Assembly (NCBI GenBank): GCA_020345785.1
Contig: CP070771.1
Coordinates: 3,282,683 to 3,297,351, forward strand
Source: Desulfobacterales bacterium
GTDB taxonomy: Bacteria > Desulfobacterota > Desulfobacteria > Desulfobacterales > JAFDCJ01
Direction: 5' to 3'
DNA: 14,669 bases
Shown here in pieces: positions 13,341 through 14,669 of the stretch. The notes beneath the pieces are model-generated. The model worked only from the letters and a program-made list of their open reading frames with translations. It ran no database searches and was not told the DNA's origin. Each line of letters opens with the position of its first letter. Position 1 is the stretch's first letter. A program made the position numbers and the translations under genes.

Positions 13341-14669
13341 ATGGATGATATAAAAATCATCTTGGCCGACCAGAAAAATTTCTTTGATTCCGGTCAAACC
13401 AAAGACGTCGGCTTTCGCACAGCACAACTGGACATCCTGCAAAGCATCATCCGTGACAATCAGAAAGACATTTTAAATGCCTTGAAACAGGACTTGTCAA
13501 AATCAGCCTATGAGGGCTATCTGACGGAGGTGGGCATTGTTCTGGATGAAATCCGATTCGCCAGGAAGCACCTGGTCAAATGGGTTAAACCGAAAAGAGT
13601 TCGGACCCGCTTGTTTCAGTTTCCGGGTGCCAGCTACATTTACCCGGAGCCATTCGGGGTAGCGCTCATCATTTCGCCCTGGAATTATCCTTTTCAACTG
13701 GTCATCGGGCCTCTGATCGGCTCGATTGCAGCCGGTAATTGCAGCGTGGTAAAACCATCGGAATTCGCACCCGCCACGGCACGGATATTCAGTGAAATCA
13801 TCGGCAAAAGTTTCGACCGCAACTTTATTGCAGTCATCGAAGGGGATGCAGGGGTCAGTAGAGCATTGCTTGATGAAGACTTTGATTATATATTCTTTAC
13901 CGGCAGTGTCGGGGTCGGTAAAATCGTCATGCAGGCGGCCGCCAGAAACTTGACTCCGGTCACCCTGGAGCTGGGCGGCAAAAGCCCATGTATTGTGGAT
14001 CGCGATGCAGATCTAATCCGGGCGGCCAGGCGGATTGTCTCCGGAAAATTCATCAACGCCGGTCAAACATGTATCGCACCGGACTATCTGCTGGTCCACC
14101 GCAGTCTTAAGGCGGGTTTGATGGCCCGGATGAAAATTTATATCAGTCAATTTTACGGCCGGGACCCCCAGCAAAGTCCCGACTATCCGCGGATCATCAA
14201 CGAGAAACATTTCCTGCGTCTGGAAAAACTCATGCGGCAGGGCAAAATTATTGCCGGCGGTCAGACAGATCGTCCGAATCTTTACATTGCCCCGACCATT
14301 TTAGATGACATCGCCTGGGATGATCCCATTATGCAGGAGGAAATTTTCGGTCCCATCCTGCCTGTACTCGCCTTTGATGATTTAACGGAAGTCATACCTC
14401 GGATAAAATCGCTGCCCGAGCCACTGGCGTTATATGTTTTTTCCAACAATAAAGCGCATCGTGAAAAAATTATCAAAGACATCCCGTTTGGCGGCGGCTG
14501 CATCAATGACACCCTGCTGCATTTTGCAAACCCGCATCTGCCGTTCGGCGGAACCGGCAGCAGCGGCATCGGCAGTTATCATGGAAAGCGAAGTTTTGAT
14601 ACGTTTTCCCACCAGAAGGGTATACTCAGAAGATATTTCCGATTAGACGCGCCGCTGCGCTACCCGCCA
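13341..14669 (+). CDS. Aldehyde dehydrogenase family protein, 3' end beyond the window
   Basis: NAD(P)-dependent aldehyde dehydrogenase that oxidises an aldehyde to a carboxylate. The frame is open for 443 codons from ATG 13341 to the window edge with no stop; class 3-like family members are about 455-460 residues, so only a short tail is missing. Motifs: cofactor and oxyanion PWNYP (113-117, N115), KPSE (138-141), the nucleotide-binding FTGSVGVG (186-193), general base E210 in LELGGKSP, catalytic C244 in FINAGQTC (237-244), EEIFGPILPV, and PFGGTGSSGIGSYHG near the C-terminus. The end RYFRLDAPLRYPP matches the class 3 tail. There is no N-terminal signal. The Shine-Dalgarno sequence is GAAAGGG (13327-13333). 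The substrate cannot be deduced; long-chain aldehydes are typical for this class. Confidence 0.93.
   Translation, partial: MDDIKIILADQKNFFDSGQTKDVGFRTAQLDILQSIIRDNQKDILNALKQDLSKSAYEGYLTEVGIVLDEIRFARKHLVKWVKPKRVRTRLFQFPGASYIYPEPFGVALIISPWNYPFQLVIGPLIGSIAAGNCSVVKPSEFAPATARIFSEIIGKSFDRNFIAVIEGDAGVSRALLDEDFDYIFFTGSVGVGKIVMQAAARNLTPVTLELGGKSPCIVDRDADLIRAARRIVSGKFINAGQTCIAPDYLLVHRSLKAGLMARMKIYISQFYGRDPQQSPDYPRIINEKHFLRLEKLMRQGKIIAGGQTDRPNLYIAPTILDDIAWDDPIMQEEIFGPILPVLAFDDLTEVIPRIKSLPEPLALYVFSNNKAHREKIIKDIPFGGGCINDTLLHFANPHLPFGGTGSSGIGSYHGKRSFDTFSHQKGILRRYFRLDAPLRYPP

Overview
The window is an ordinary stretch of housekeeping and accessory genes from a Gram-negative bacterium. It is most likely a member of the Desulfobacterales or a related former deltaproteobacterium. 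That assignment is inferred from the gene set (a HesB-like selenoprotein, a rhodanese-ferritin fusion, a SagB-type double nitroreductase, an FmdB-type zinc ribbon protein) and from the unusual repeat-filled gaps. No rRNA, tRNA, CRISPR array, transposase or phage gene was seen.

Layout, left to right: repeat-rich leader (1-310); rhomboid protease with a DnaJ-like C-terminal tail (+); REC-GGEEF diguanylate cyclase (-); lepA (+); TrmJ-like RNA methyltransferase (-); ndk (-); FmdB-type zinc ribbon protein (+); a 360-base repeat gap; macrodomain protein (+); a small HesB/IscA-like selenoprotein read through an in-frame TGA (+), ended by a strong intrinsic terminator; SagB-type nitroreductase (+); DUF255/YyaL thioredoxin-fold protein (+); rhodanese-ferritin fusion (+); a MITE-like inverted-repeat element; and an aldehyde dehydrogenase that runs off the right edge (+).

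Most genes look like single transcription units. Gaps are 100-360 bases, strand switches are frequent, and several genes have their own sigma70-type promoter. Tight coupling is seen only where the selenoprotein terminator abuts the nitroreductase start. Several products deal with redox or sulfur chemistry (Sec-HesB, nitroreductase, CxxC thioredoxin-fold protein, rhodanese-ferritin, aldehyde dehydrogenase), but nothing shows that they form one pathway.

The most unusual feature is between the genes. Six gaps carry degenerate repeats in a strict 7-nt phase. Most units start with G on the left side of the gap, and units of the opposite orientation (C-rich on the + strand) lie on the right side. 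The same heptamer words recur in different gaps, in one case in the same order. The arrays reach up to the start codons of two genes, which then lack a Shine-Dalgarno sequence. Two further repeat types are present: a GAGCGCTGCGCTT element (six copies) and a 165-bp TA-flanked inverted-repeat element.
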